NCBI GenBank assembly: GCA_020627685.1
Contig: JAHDGK010000001.1
Location: 14,084-78,083, forward strand
From: Granulosicoccus sp.
GTDB taxonomy: Bacteria > Pseudomonadota > Gammaproteobacteria > Granulosicoccales > Granulosicoccaceae
Direction of reading: 5' to 3'
DNA length: 64,000 nt
Below the pieces are notes generated by a model that searched no databases, was not told where the DNA came from, and was given only the letters and a program-made list of their open reading frames with translations. A program made the translations under genes and the position numbers. Below, piece by piece: positions 28,607 through 38,256 of the stretch (positions are counted from its first letter, which is position 1; each line of letters starts with the position of its first letter).

Positions 28607-29284
28607 TTACATTCCTACTAAACGTTTAAGCCAGTCTGCAATGTCTACGATCTCTTCTGAACTGACGCTATGCGGCATCGCATAGTCGTGCCATTCAAGG
28701 GCAACACCCTTGGCTTCAAGTGCTTGTCTGGACTGCTGAGCATGCTGAATCTGGATAACATCATCCATTTGACCATGCGCCATAAATACCGGAACGCCTA
28801 GATGTGCGTCGGTGATGGCCGGTAGTGCTTCATCTTGAATGGGCATATACGTGGACAAGGCCATGATGCCTGCCAATTTGTGTTTACCTGTCAGACCTGC
28901 GTACAAAGCTATAGCACCTCCTTGAGAAAATCCAGCCAGGATAATGTTGCTGGCAGGGATGCCCTGAGCAATTTCATTGTCGATGAGATCGTCAACCATC
29001 GCGGCAGATTCCCTTGTACCTTCATAGTCTTGCTCACGGCTGCCGAAGTCCAGCGAGGTAATGTCGTACCAACCCCGCATAGCCGCACCTCCGTTGATCG
29101 TTATGGGGCGAATAGGAGCGTGTGGGAACAGGAACCGGATACCTGGACGTTGCAGGAGTTTAAGCTCGGGCACAATCGGCTCGAAGTCATGACCGCTCGC
29201 GCCGAGGCCGTGAAGCCAGATTACCGTGTACTCAACCGGTTCAGCGGTAGTAATTTCGATGCAATCGAGCAGTTTTTGGGACAT
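28607..29284 (-). CDS. Phospholipase/carboxylesterase family alpha/beta hydrolase
   Basis: This 225-residue serine hydrolase resembles the EstB/YpfH carboxylesterases. It shows the oxyanion-region motif VIWLHGLGASGHDFEPIV, the nucleophile elbow GFSQGGAIALYAGL, an aspartate in VFMAHGQMDDVIQIQHA, and the histidine in YAMPHSVSSEEI. No signal peptide is present, so it is cytoplasmic. Likely substrates are short-chain esters. It is divergent from the lptM-lysA block. Confidence 0.92.
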   Translation of the reverse strand: MSQKLLDCIEITTAEPVEYTVIWLHGLGASGHDFEPIVPELKLLQRPGIRFLFPHAPIRPITINGGAAMRGWYDITSLDFGSREQDYEGTRESAAMVDDLIDNEIAQGIPASNIILAGFSQGGAIALYAGLTGKHKLAGIMALSTYMPIQDEALPAITDAHLGVPVFMAHGQMDDVIQIQHAQQSRQALEAKGVALEWHDYAMPHSVSSEEIVDIADWLKRLVGM

Positions 29285-29357
29285 GATAGGTACTGCTCAT
29301 ACATGGCTTGGGCGAGGTGCGAGTATACTCCATAGCCCCACCCACGAGACGACTGCT

Positions 29358-29600
29358 ATGACATTGAAGCTTCGAACAATGGCACTACCGTTAGGTTTGG
29401 TGCTAGCAGTGTTACTCACAGCGTGTGGAAACAAGGGTGACCTTTACCTTGTGCCTGACGAAGTGACTGAACAAGATCTCATCCGCTTAGAGCAGACATT
29501 GCAGAACAATGCTGCGGTATCGCCTGAGAATGAAAGTGATGAAGATGACTCAGACGATTCGAAAAAGGATAAGAAAGACAGCGATTCAGTAGCGCAATAA
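29358..29600 (+). CDS. lptM: Small lipoprotein LptM (YifL/LppL-like)
   Basis: This 80-residue lipoprotein has a signal sequence (MTLKLRTMALPLGLVLAVLL) ending in the lipobox LLTACGNKGDLYLVP, the hallmark of LptM, which helps mature the LptD/E lipopolysaccharide translocon. The C-terminal half is strongly acidic with some lysine (SDEDDSDDSKKDKKDSDS) and probably disordered. The ORF track starts at 29226, but the ATG at 29358 begins the signal peptide. It sits directly before lysA, as in many gammaproteobacteria. Confidence 0.88.
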   Translation: MTLKLRTMALPLGLVLAVLLTACGNKGDLYLVPDEVTEQDLIRLEQTLQNNAAVSPENESDEDDSDDSKKDKKDSDSVAQ

Positions 29601-29624
29601 CAAACATTAATAATCGATTTAACC

Positions 29625-30872
29625 ATGACAGCTTTTTATCGGGACAACGGCTCATTAATGAGCGACCAGCTTAGCCTTACCGCGCTGGCGGAAGAGTACG
29701 GCACGCCTCTGTACGTTTACAACCGGGGTGCTATTGAATCTGCATGGCAGGAATTTTCTAAAAGCTTAGCGGGCCACCCACACCTGATTTGCTATGCGGT
29801 AAAAGCCAACAGTAATCTGGCCGTACTAGATGCACTTGCCCGTTTAGGTTCCGGATTCGACATCGTCTCCGAAGGGGAATTAAAGCGTGTGCTTGCTGCC
29901 GGTGGTCGCCCGGAAAAAATAGTGTTCTCAGGCGTTGGTAAAACAGCTAGGGAAATGGAGGCAGGGTTAGACGCTGGCATTCGCTGCTTCAACGTTGAAT
30001 CACCCTCAGAGCTTGAGCGACTCGCCACAGTTGCCTCAGCGCATGGCTCCAAAGCCAATATTTCGCTGCGTATAAACCCTGATGTTGATGCTCAGACGCA
30101 CCCGTATATCTCAACTGGACTTAAAGAAAATAAGTTCGGAATCGGTATGGATGAGGCGATGACGACCTACAGGCGCGCAGCCGAGCTTGAGTCCATAGAA
30201 GTGCATGGCATCGATTGTCACATTGGTTCGCAGTTAACCAAGCTTGAGCCGTATGCTGATGCAGTGAAGCTATTGATAGAGATGGTTGATAAGTTGGCCG
30301 AAGAGGGCATTGTGCTGTCACATATCGATGTCGGTGGTGGTCAGGGTATCCAGTACAGCGAAGAGGAATCATCCCTCGATGTCGCGGCTTGGGCGACGTG
30401 TATCCGAGAGGCGATTGGTGAAAGAGATTTAGAGATCCTGGTAGAACCTGGGCGCTACATTGTCGGGCCGGCTGGCGTCTTAGTGACGCAGGTTGAGTAT
30501 TTGAAAAGCAACGAAGACCGGCACTTTGCCGTTGTTGATGCCGCCATGAATGATCTGATACGTCCGGCTTTGTACAGTGCCTGGCAGGCAATCGAACCCG
30601 TTGAAACACTCGATCGCACCACTGAAACTTACGATGTTGTCGGACCTATTTGCGAGTCGGCTGATTTTTTAGGTAAGCAGCGAGAGCTGGCCATTGCAGA
30701 GAATGATCTCCTGTGCGTGCGTTCAGCGGGCGCCTACGCCTCAGTTATGAGCTCGAACTACAATACTCGCCCGCGCGTCGCTGAGGTTATGGTGGACGGT
30801 GATAAATCACATCTGGTTTGCGCCAGAGAAAACGTCGATGAGCTATTTGCGCGGGAATCACTGCTGCCATGA
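29625..30872 (+). CDS. lysA: Diaminopimelate decarboxylase
   Basis: This PLP enzyme converts meso-diaminopimelate to lysine. The fold-type III motifs are clear: ICYAVKANSNLAVLDAL with the PLP lysine, HGIDCHIGSQL, HIDVGGGQGIQY, LVEPGRYIVGPAG and GPICESADFLGK. The N-terminus MTAFYRDNGSL resembles the Pseudomonas enzyme, supporting this start. It has 415 residues, the expected length. It overlaps dapF by the four bases ATGA. Confidence 0.96.
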   Translation: MTAFYRDNGSLMSDQLSLTALAEEYGTPLYVYNRGAIESAWQEFSKSLAGHPHLICYAVKANSNLAVLDALARLGSGFDIVSEGELKRVLAAGGRPEKIVFSGVGKTAREMEAGLDAGIRCFNVESPSELERLATVASAHGSKANISLRINPDVDAQTHPYISTGLKENKFGIGMDEAMTTYRRAAELESIEVHGIDCHIGSQLTKLEPYADAVKLLIEMVDKLAEEGIVLSHIDVGGGQGIQYSEEESSLDVAAWATCIREAIGERDLEILVEPGRYIVGPAGVLVTQVEYLKSNEDRHFAVVDAAMNDLIRPALYSAWQAIEPVETLDRTTETYDVVGPICESADFLGKQRELAIAENDLLCVRSAGAYASVMSSNYNTRPRVAEVMVDGDKSHLVCARENVDELFARESLLP

Positions 30873-31702
30873 GTGGCTTCGATTTCACCAAGATGCATGG
30901 TTTGGGTAACGATTTCATTGTCATAGACAATGTCTCGCAAAGCGTGTCCCTAACGCGTGAGCAAATTCGTTTTTTATCCGATCGCCATACGGGAGTCGGA
31001 TTCGATCAGCTATTGGTGGTAAACCCGCCATCCGTTTCCGGTGCTGAATTTGATTACCAAATTTATAATGCCGACGGTGACGAAGTTGAACACTGCGGTA
31101 ATGGTGCTCGGTGTTTTGCGCGCTTTGTGGTCGACAAAGGGTTAACCACTAGCCGATCCATAAACGTACAAACGCAGGCAGGTTTAATTACGCTTGATCT
31201 ACAAAGCAACGGTGATGTCACCGTGCGTATGGGCTTAATAGATTTCAAGCCAGAGAACATACCTTTTGTTGCCAAAGAAGAATCTTTGTACTATGCGCTT
31301 GACGTTGATGGTGAGACCTATCAAGTAGGTTCGGCGAGTATCGGTAATCCGCATGTGTTGTTGCAGGTAGATGATATCGAACAAGCAGAAGTAGAGCGTT
31401 TGGGCCCTTTAATAGAGTCCCATGAACGTTTTCCAAATCGCGTTAATGTCGGCTTCATGCAAATAATTAATCGACAACACATTCTTTTACGAGTTTTTGA
31501 ACGAGGTGTGGGTGAGACACGTGCGTGTGGTACTGGCGCCTGTGCAGCCGTTGCTATAGGCCATCATCAGGGCTTACTTGACAATACCGCCACTGTGACC
31601 TTACCCGGCGGAGATTTGAGAGTTAGTTGGCTAAATAAAAATAAGTCAATTGAAATGACGGGACCATGTTCTACAGTCTTTGAGGGACACACGAGAATGT
31701 AG
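30869..31702 (+). CDS. dapF: Diaminopimelate epimerase
   Basis: This enzyme converts LL- to meso-diaminopimelate for lysine and peptidoglycan synthesis. FTKMHGLGNDFIVID opens the protein, and the two catalytic cysteines are in CGNGARCFARFV and ETRACGTGACAAVAIG. At 277 residues it has the family length. ATGA overlap with lysA indicates coupled translation in the lysA-dapF-DUF484-xerC block. Confidence 0.97.
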   Translation: MSGFDFTKMHGLGNDFIVIDNVSQSVSLTREQIRFLSDRHTGVGFDQLLVVNPPSVSGAEFDYQIYNADGDEVEHCGNGARCFARFVVDKGLTTSRSINVQTQAGLITLDLQSNGDVTVRMGLIDFKPENIPFVAKEESLYYALDVDGETYQVGSASIGNPHVLLQVDDIEQAEVERLGPLIESHERFPNRVNVGFMQIINRQHILLRVFERGVGETRACGTGACAAVAIGHHQGLLDNTATVTLPGGDLRVSWLNKNKSIEMTGPCSTVFEGHTRM

Positions 31703-31708
31703 AGAACA

Positions 31709-32518
31709 ATGCAACCCGAACAAACTGATCTGAGCACTGTGCTCACCGATGAAGCCGTACTCAGATTCCTGACAACGAACCCAGAGTTCTTTGCCAATAA
31801 TGAAGAAGTACTGCCTCGACTACGTATACCGCATGGTTCTGGCAACGCTGTATCGTTAATAGAAAAACAAGTTTCTGTTCTTCGCAACAAATGCGGAAGC
31901 CTTGAAAACAGTTTGCGCGATTTGATTGCAGTCGCTCGAGATAACGAGAATTTGCATCAACGCCTGCATGTCCTGATTCAGGACATCATCTCGGCCCCCT
32001 CCATTGAAGAAATTGTTGCATTGACGCAAACCAGTCTGTGCGCGAACTTCAACGCTGATGAAGTTCATATGCTGCTGGTTGATGCCAAGCCGATAAAAGC
32101 TGCTGCCAGAAAGAACTCGAAGAAAGCAGAAACTGCCAAGCCTGCAAAAGCCACAGCGACTCGAGCAAGTGCTGCCCGTCGCCGAAAGCTCAACGCTATT
32201 GAAGGTTTGCAAGTCGTCTCTCACAACGACAAGCGCCTGGCCTTGTTTGAAGAACTGTTTGAAGATGGCGACACAGCCTGCGGTCTACCTAGCGCCGAAC
32301 ACCTCGAATGTTTTGTCGGTAAGGAATATTCCAATATTGCATCTGCCGCGTTAATCCCTTTGTTTCATGAGCGTCAGCTGGGCGTAGTCATGCTCACTAG
32401 CCGTGACGAATCACGATTCTCCTCTGGCAAAGGCGTGATGTTTTTGAATCAGCTTGGCGAATTGCTGGGTCGGCGACTGCACAGCTACGGTGCGTTTGTG
32501 CCGGCAGCAAAACGATGA
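31709..32518 (+). CDS. DUF484 family protein
   Basis: This 269-residue protein belongs to the DUF484 family, regularly encoded between dapF and xerC. The start is typical (VLRFLTTNPEFFANNEEVLPRLRIPHGSGNAVSLIEKQV, quoted in part), followed by a helical stretch and a GAF-like C-terminal domain (AALIPLFHERQLGVVML). A lysine/alanine-rich insert (KAAARKNSKKAETAKPAKA) at about 130-155 is unusual. The function is not established. It overlaps xerC by ATGA. Confidence 0.88.
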   Translation: MQPEQTDLSTVLTDEAVLRFLTTNPEFFANNEEVLPRLRIPHGSGNAVSLIEKQVSVLRNKCGSLENSLRDLIAVARDNENLHQRLHVLIQDIISAPSIEEIVALTQTSLCANFNADEVHMLLVDAKPIKAAARKNSKKAETAKPAKATATRASAARRRKLNAIEGLQVVSHNDKRLALFEELFEDGDTACGLPSAEHLECFVGKEYSNIASAALIPLFHERQLGVVMLTSRDESRFSSGKGVMFLNQLGELLGRRLHSYGAFVPAAKR

Positions 32519-33432
32519 GTGCCTTCGAGCCGGACATCGATTTCTACCTGGAGGACTTACGGGTAGCGCGTCGGTGTTCACCTCACACGGTCAGTAATTA
32601 CGCCCGAGATTTAAAATCTATTGCGTTATCGGCGAAGGCTCGCGGTATCGACAGCTGGAAAGCTGTAACTGGCAACGATGTTCGTGCAATCGTTGCGCAG
32701 CAGCATCGTGACGGAATAGCAGGCCGGTCATTGGCAAGACGATTATCGGCATTGCGAGGGATGTATAACTTCCTTATCGGCCTGGGCAAGTGCGACGTCA
32801 ATCCGGCGCAAGATATTCTGGCACCCAAAGATAAAAAGGCGCTGCCGGCAACGCTTGATCCGGAAGAGGTTAGCCGCCTGCTGTCGCAAAATCTGAATGA
32901 CCCGATGATTTGCCGCGATTTGGCCATGTTCGAGTTGATGTATTCCTCTGGTTTGCGTTTAGCGGAACTCGTGAGTATTGATTTGGCCGATTTAGATTTA
33001 AGTGTTGGCCAGGTGCGTGTGACCGGTAAAGGTGGCAAAGTGCGTGATTTACCCGTTGGCGCTCATGCGGTTGAGGCCATCAATAAGTGGCTAGGCTACA
33101 GACGCAGTTTGCCGGGCGCGGATGACCGAGCGGTATTTTTAAGCTCACGTGGAAAGCGCATCGCTCCTCGTACCGTTCAAATGCGACTGAAAAAGTTAGC
33201 TGAATCCCAAGGACTTGATAGAGACTGCTATCCACATATGTTGAGGCATTCCTTTGCTAGTCATTTGCTAGAGAGCAGCGGGGACCTGCGAGCTGTGCAA
33301 GAACTGCTTGGGCATGCCGATATCAGTACGACGCAAATCTACACGCATCTGGACTTCCAGCATTTGGCGCAAGTTTATGAGGAGTCACATCCTCGGGCGC
33401 GACATGATCAGGTGGGTGGTGACAGGCGCTAG
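32515..33432 (+). CDS. xerC: Tyrosine recombinase XerC
   Basis: This 305-residue site-specific recombinase resolves chromosome dimers at dif with XerD. The catalytic residues are visible: Arg in YSSGLRLAELVSIDL, Lys in VRVTGKGGKVRDLPV, the HMLRHSFASHLL box, LLGHADISTTQIYTHL with His and the nucleophile tyrosine. An N-terminal SAM-like core-binding domain occupies about 1-95. The lysA-dapF-DUF484-xerC context identifies it as XerC rather than XerD or a mobile integrase. Confidence 0.93.
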   Translation: MSAFEPDIDFYLEDLRVARRCSPHTVSNYARDLKSIALSAKARGIDSWKAVTGNDVRAIVAQQHRDGIAGRSLARRLSALRGMYNFLIGLGKCDVNPAQDILAPKDKKALPATLDPEEVSRLLSQNLNDPMICRDLAMFELMYSSGLRLAELVSIDLADLDLSVGQVRVTGKGGKVRDLPVGAHAVEAINKWLGYRRSLPGADDRAVFLSSRGKRIAPRTVQMRLKKLAESQGLDRDCYPHMLRHSFASHLLESSGDLRAVQELLGHADISTTQIYTHLDFQHLAQVYEESHPRARHDQVGGDRR

Positions 33433-33434
33433 CG

Positions 33435-35003
33435 CTAATCTTCGTTCACGTCCACCAGTGAATACTGACTGAACAGCCCGTTACTCTGCAAGCAACTGCG
33501 CAGTTGCATCTTTCGCGACCGCCCACCTTGGGATGCCGTGAGTTTGTCACCGGGTTGATAGAGGTAGGATGGTGTAAGCAAGGTTTGCAACACCGCTTTT
33601 TGCACTTTGCAGGCGATGATCAACGCGTTCTCACCAACGCCAATGTCTTTATCCAGTTCGGCGTCTTCACTCAAGTGATTGGCGAGTGTGTCCGATTGAG
33701 TGAGTGGATTTCGCTCGTCTCTTAAAACGCGAACGGGCAAGACACTCTTGGCGAGTATTTCCACGCCCATGCTGATGCCGTCGTTGCCTAATGCCTGTAC
33801 CCAGCGAATCACACCTAGAGGGGCATCCAGTTTGTTCTTTTTGGAATCGTTTTGGGATCTTAGCGGTGACTTGGGGTCGGTAATGCTGACAAGCTCTCCA
33901 ACTTGCACCAACCCCGCCCGGCATTGCGGATTCTGAATACACATGCCCTGCGCTGATCGATTTACGACCTTCCAGTTGGACGTATCTGAGCTGGATTTAT
34001 CTTCCAGTTGGTAGAGTAAGTGAGCGCATACTTCTTTGTGACCAAAAACAACCCGCTGTGTGTCGAACGTAATTTTCCGTGCACTGCGGCGTTGTCTTGA
34101 TCTGGATAAGGCGACGTGCAGCCTGGCTAATGATTGGCGTTCTAATGTGTCGCTGCCTAGTGTGGTCGTTGAATTATTGCCTAGTCGTGCAGAATGGGTA
34201 TCAATGCGATAGAGCACCGGGGCGATACTGAACCAGCGGACCATCTCTGGAGTACGGCTGACTAAGCTGTGTGCGGGTTCCGGACGTGATCCCGGCTTTA
34301 AATTAAACGCATAGTCGAAGCCTGCGAGGCTCTCAATATCCCTCTGAGTTTCGATACGGAGATCACGGATGCAGGTTTTTAAAAAATCGATAACTAATGG
34401 CAATTGCCTGACCCTTTGCTGAGGTAAGTCAGCAATCGTTAAAAGCAAAATGAAGCGATAGTGGTCTTGCAGCGAGAGTAATTCGGCGCTCTGGCTGGAC
34501 GACAACAACCCTTTTGCTTCTGCCAATACATAGAGTTGGTGGGCGTCGTTTATTAATGTATCGGGTACCGGACGATAGCCGTGCACAATAGCTTCAGCCT
34601 GACGCGCCAAAGCCTGCATGGCTCTACCGGCATCATCAGCTAAAGGGGTGCTGCTTTCGCTGAGTAATATTTTGAAAGCAAAAGCCTCTTCTCTATGAAG
34701 CGCATCGGATAAGCGTGCGTTGCGGGTAAATTCCCGTGACAAGGGCAAAGGTTGCGCGCGATGTGTTTCGCTTAAGTGGGACTGTAATTCACGGACGACG
34801 GGTACAAAGCAGCTGAGCACAGCACGGCGCTGATCGACATCATTGTGCAAGCGATTACTATGCTTCAAGCCGCGGTAAATTTCGCGGGCATCAGCGTCAG
34901 ATTCCAGAGGGTGAAGACCCTTCAGCCATTGCGTAACACCCTCCGGGTTGGTCGGAAAGCTCCCAGCATCGGCTTTGGTTCGTTGAGGAACAGTCAATTG
35001 CAT
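33435..35003 (-). CDS. PilZ-like domain protein, probable cyclic-di-GMP receptor
   Basis: This 522-residue protein has a long helical N-terminal part (about 1-330) of unknown type, followed by a probable PilZ domain. A basic stretch (SRSRQRRSARKITFD) is followed about 50 residues later by WKVVNRSAQGMCIQN, which fits the PilZ RxxxR and [D/N]xSxxG elements. Then GLVQVGELVSITDP and GVIRWVQALGNDGISMGVEIL resemble the barrel core. There is no signal peptide or membrane segment. It may report cyclic-di-GMP made or degraded by proteins such as the 9.8 kb GGDEF/EAL protein. It converges with xerC and diverges from hslV. Confidence 0.65.
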   Translation of the reverse strand: MQLTVPQRTKADAGSFPTNPEGVTQWLKGLHPLESDADAREIYRGLKHSNRLHNDVDQRRAVLSCFVPVVRELQSHLSETHRAQPLPLSREFTRNARLSDALHREEAFAFKILLSESSTPLADDAGRAMQALARQAEAIVHGYRPVPDTLINDAHQLYVLAEAKGLLSSSQSAELLSLQDHYRFILLLTIADLPQQRVRQLPLVIDFLKTCIRDLRIETQRDIESLAGFDYAFNLKPGSRPEPAHSLVSRTPEMVRWFSIAPVLYRIDTHSARLGNNSTTTLGSDTLERQSLARLHVALSRSRQRRSARKITFDTQRVVFGHKEVCAHLLYQLEDKSSSDTSNWKVVNRSAQGMCIQNPQCRAGLVQVGELVSITDPKSPLRSQNDSKKNKLDAPLGVIRWVQALGNDGISMGVEILAKSVLPVRVLRDERNPLTQSDTLANHLSEDAELDKDIGVGENALIIACKVQKAVLQTLLTPSYLYQPGDKLTASQGGRSRKMQLRSCLQSNGLFSQYSLVDVNED

Positions 35004-35101
35004 GGCGAGAGGCTAACACAGCCGGGCGAAAAGCATTGTTGGCACCGTTAGAACTTCAGCAGAGGTACACTGGTAGGTCTTACTAACTGAGGGTGGGTGA
35101 A

Positions 35102-35647
35102 TTGGAACAGTACCGTGGAACCACTATCTGCTCGGTGCGTCGTGGCAATCAAGTTGTCATCGGTGGTGACGGCCAAGTCAGCATGGGCAATGTGGTCATG
35201 AAAGGCAATGCGCGTAAGGTTCGCCGCTTGTACCGCGACAAAGTGATCGCGGGTTTTGCCGGTGGGACCGCAGATGCTTTTACCTTATTTGAGCGATTTG
35301 AAGCCAAGTTGGAGGCTCATGGAGGCCAGCTGACGCGTGCCGCAGTGGAGTTAGCCAAAGACTGGCGCACAGATCGTATGCTGCGAAGATTAGAAGCCCT
35401 ATTGGCAGTCGCTGATGAGACAGCTTCCTTGGTCATTACAGGCAACGGTGATGTCATTGAGCCGGAGGGCGGACTAATAGCGATTGGTTCCGGTGGCGAC
35501 TTTGCCAAGTCTGCAGCCAGAGCGTTGCTCGATCACACGGAATTATCGGCCGAAGAGATCGTTCGTTACAGTCTTGAAACTGCCGGGGACATCTGCATCT
35601 ATACCAATAAGAATCTGACCATCGAAACCCTGAATTTTGACGCCTGA
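35102..35647 (+). CDS. hslV: HslV peptidase subunit of ATP-dependent HslVU protease
   Basis: This is the proteasome-like threonine protease ring of HslVU (ClpQY). Conserved blocks include [37 protein letters not shown] and [17 protein letters not shown]. The ORF track starts at GTG 35093, but the TTG at 35102 has GAGGG eight bases upstream and gives MEQYRG before TTICSVRR. The catalytic threonine follows that short leader, so self-processing or trimming is needed rather than simple Met removal. hslU follows after about 50 bases. Confidence 0.95.
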   Translation: MEQYRGTTICSVRRGNQVVIGGDGQVSMGNVVMKGNARKVRRLYRDKVIAGFAGGTADAFTLFERFEAKLEAHGGQLTRAAVELAKDWRTDRMLRRLEALLAVADETASLVITGNGDVIEPEGGLIAIGSGGDFAKSAARALLDHTELSAEEIVRYSLETAGDICIYTNKNLTIETLNFDA

Positions 35648-35697
35648 GACAGCTTCAGACGGCTTGATAATCAAATAAGAGATAGTTGTTTAACCCT

Positions 35698-37029
35698 ATG
35701 TCAAATATGACCCCTCGTGAAATTGTCCAGGAATTGGATAAGCACATCATTGGGCAAGCCAGTGCAAAGCGTGCTGTGGCTATTGCCCTTCGTAATCGCT
35801 GGAGGCGGCAACAGCTGCCTGCCGAGCTAAAAAGCGAAATTACCCCCAAGAACATCCTCATGATCGGCCCGACCGGTGTGGGTAAAACCGAAATTGCCCG
35901 CCGATTGGCCAAGCTGGCGAATGCGCCGTTTATTAAAGTTGAGGCCACCAAATTCACTGAAGTGGGGTATGTCGGCCGCGATGTCGAATCCATTATTCGT
36001 GACTTGGCTGACGTGGCATTAAAGGAAGTCAAAGAACAGGCCATTCAAAAAATGCGCAATCGGGCGGAAGATGCTGCAGAGGAACGTGTGCTGGATGTTC
36101 TACTACCGCCTGCATCATCCGTTGGATTCAGTGTGAACGAAACACCCGAAAGCAGCACACGGCAAAAATTTCGCAAGAAGCTGCGCGAAGGTGACCTTGA
36201 TGATAAAGAAATAGAAATCGATGTCAGCATGCAGCCAGCAGGTGTAGAGATTATGGCGCCGCCAGGAATGGAAGAAATGTCGCAGCAACTGCAAGGCATG
36301 TTTCAGAACCTGGGTGGAGATCGCACAAAAAAACGCAAGATGGCGATCAAAGATGCCATGAAGCTGCTCATTGAAGAAGAAGCTGCGAAGCTGGTTAATG
36401 ATGAAGAGCTTAAAACCCAGGCCTTAGAAAACATCGAGCAAAACGGTATTGTTTTCATCGATGAGATTGATAAGGTCGCTCGCGGTGGTGAGCGCTCAGG
36501 TGGAGCTGATGTCTCCCGAGATGGCGTCCAGAGAGATCTTCTACCTTTGATAGAAGGCAGCACAGTGTCAACTAAGTTCGGCATGATTAAGACAGACCAC
36601 ATCCTGTTTATTGCCTGCGGTGCCTTTCATTTATCAAAGCCGTCAGATCTCATCCCGGAGTTGCAGGGAAGATTGCCTATTCGGGTAGAGCTTGATGCAC
36701 TGACCACCCCCGACTTCATCCGTATTCTCAGTGAGCCGGATGCCTCACTCACAGAACAGGCTGTTGCCTTGTTGGGCACAGAGAAAGTCACGCTTGATTT
36801 TACTGAAAGTGGAATTGCGCGAATTGCCGAAGTGGCCTGGCAGGTGAACGAAAGCACAGAAAACATCGGTGCAAGACGTTTACACACAGTGATGGAGCGA
36901 TTACTTGAATCCGCTTCATTCGATGCATCGGATAAAAGTGGTACAACACTGACTATTGATGCCGATTATGTCGACAACCATTTGGGCAACCTCGTGGAAG
37001 ATGTCGATTTAAGTCGCTACATTCTTTAA
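35698..37029 (+). CDS. hslU: HslU ATPase subunit of HslVU protease
   Basis: This AAA+ unfoldase feeds substrates to HslV. Starting at ATG 35698 the protein is 443 residues, identical in length to E. coli HslU, and begins [20 protein letters not shown]; the upstream TTG in the ORF track is less likely. Walker [19 protein letters not shown], Walker [14 protein letters not shown] and the C-terminal SRYIL tail that docks into HslV are all present. A helical I-domain lies at about 100-230. Confidence 0.97.
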   Translation: MSNMTPREIVQELDKHIIGQASAKRAVAIALRNRWRRQQLPAELKSEITPKNILMIGPTGVGKTEIARRLAKLANAPFIKVEATKFTEVGYVGRDVESIIRDLADVALKEVKEQAIQKMRNRAEDAAEERVLDVLLPPASSVGFSVNETPESSTRQKFRKKLREGDLDDKEIEIDVSMQPAGVEIMAPPGMEEMSQQLQGMFQNLGGDRTKKRKMAIKDAMKLLIEEEAAKLVNDEELKTQALENIEQNGIVFIDEIDKVARGGERSGGADVSRDGVQRDLLPLIEGSTVSTKFGMIKTDHILFIACGAFHLSKPSDLIPELQGRLPIRVELDALTTPDFIRILSEPDASLTEQAVALLGTEKVTLDFTESGIARIAEVAWQVNESTENIGARRLHTVMERLLESASFDASDKSGTTLTIDADYVDNHLGNLVEDVDLSRYIL

Positions 37030-37052
37030 AACTTGCGGACAAATCCTCAACC

Positions 37053-37403
37053 ATGCCAAGACCAACAGACATAAAGCTGCATCAAAAAAGCCGTGTACTT
37101 GAGCTGCAGTTTGACGATGGATTTGAATGCAATCTCACCTGTGAATATCTTCGGGTTAACTCGCCTTCCGCCGAGGTACAAGGCCACGGACCTGGCCAGG
37201 AAGTGCTTCAGTACGGTAAGGAGTCTGTTGGTATTACTGCCTTAGAGCCCAGCGGAAATTACGCGTTAAAAATTCATTTCGATGATGGCCACGATTCAGG
37301 GCTCTTCACCTGGGATTACCTGTATGGATTAGGTAAACACTATGAAGAGAACTGGAAGGGCTACCTGGCCAAACTTGAAGCGGCCGGGAAAAGTCGTCGT
37401 TAG
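37053..37403 (+). CDS. DUF971 protein (GBBH-like N-terminal domain)
   Basis: This 116-residue protein consists of one DUF971 / gamma-butyrobetaine hydroxylase-like N-terminal domain (LELQFDDGFECNLTCEYLRVNSPSAEVQGHG, quoted in part). It contains HFDDGHDSGLFTWDYLYGLG, the conserved block of the family. Genes of this type frequently lie between hslU and ubiE, but no enzymatic role is established. A possible metal-binding or assembly function has been suggested for relatives. Confidence 0.9.
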   Translation: MPRPTDIKLHQKSRVLELQFDDGFECNLTCEYLRVNSPSAEVQGHGPGQEVLQYGKESVGITALEPSGNYALKIHFDDGHDSGLFTWDYLYGLGKHYEENWKGYLAKLEAAGKSRR

Positions 37404-37450
37404 ATGTTCCAAGTGTGATCCAACAGTCATAATTATGAGGTAAGTGGAAC

Positions 37451-38197
37451 GTGAGCGACGATAAAACACATTTCGGGTATCAGGACGTCGACAAGGCTGC
37501 CAAAGCAGGCATGGTCGGTCAGGTCTTCGATTCGGTAGCCTCTAAATATGATGTCATGAATGATCTCATGTCATTCGGGGTTCATCGCGTCTGGAAACGT
37601 TTTACTCTGGACCAATCAGGAGTGCGTCCCGGTCAAGCTGTATTGGATCTTGCCGGCGGTACTGGTGACTTAGCTGCAAAGTTTTCTAAGCGTGTTGGCA
37701 AACACGGTTTGGTGGTTCTTGCCGATATCAACGCGTCCATGCTATTCACAGGTCGCGACAAGCTCCTTGATAATGGTGTAATCGGAAATGTTGATTACAC
37801 GCAGGCAAATGCCGAAGAACTTCCATTTGCCGATGATTCTTTCGATTGCATAACTATCGCGTTTGGTTTGCGTAATGTCACCGACAAAGACAAAGCGCTT
37901 CGTTCAATGAATCGTGTGTTAAAGCCCGGCGGACGTTTGTTAGTCTTAGAATTTTCCAAACCTGTTTTGCCTTTACTGAGCAAAGCCTACGATGCCTATT
38001 CGTTTACTGCACTGCCTATGATGGGTAAGCTCGTCGCTAACGATGCAGATAGCTATCGTTACCTTGCGGAATCCATACGCATGCACCCCGATCAATCCAC
38101 ACTGAAACAAATGATGGAAGATGCCGGGTTCGCTAAAGCCAATTACCACAATTTAACCGGTGGAATCGTGGCTTTGCATAAAGGCTATAAGGTTTAA
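37451..38197 (+). CDS. ubiE: Ubiquinone/menaquinone C-methyltransferase UbiE
   Basis: This SAM-dependent methyltransferase adds the C-methyl group in ubiquinone (and menaquinone) synthesis. It starts at GTG 37451 and has 248 residues. [21 protein letters not shown], the SAM-binding [16 protein letters not shown] and [17 protein letters not shown] are diagnostic. It is followed by ubiJ and ubiB in the standard order. Confidence 0.97.
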   Translation: MSDDKTHFGYQDVDKAAKAGMVGQVFDSVASKYDVMNDLMSFGVHRVWKRFTLDQSGVRPGQAVLDLAGGTGDLAAKFSKRVGKHGLVVLADINASMLFTGRDKLLDNGVIGNVDYTQANAEELPFADDSFDCITIAFGLRNVTDKDKALRSMNRVLKPGGRLLVLEFSKPVLPLLSKAYDAYSFTALPMMGKLVANDADSYRYLAESIRMHPDQSTLKQMMEDAGFAKANYHNLTGGIVALHKGYKV

Positions 38198-38256
38198 GAG
38201 CTCATGAACTTGCCTGCTGTGGCACCTGCACTAAACGATTGATATCAGACAACGCC

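Noticed and set aside
28835-29335. 166-residue plus-strand ORF
   Set aside because: It lies antisense over the esterase gene, whose catalytic motifs are clear on the other strand.
30121-30609. 162-residue minus-strand ORF
   Set aside because: It is antisense to lysA and has no ribosome site or family features.
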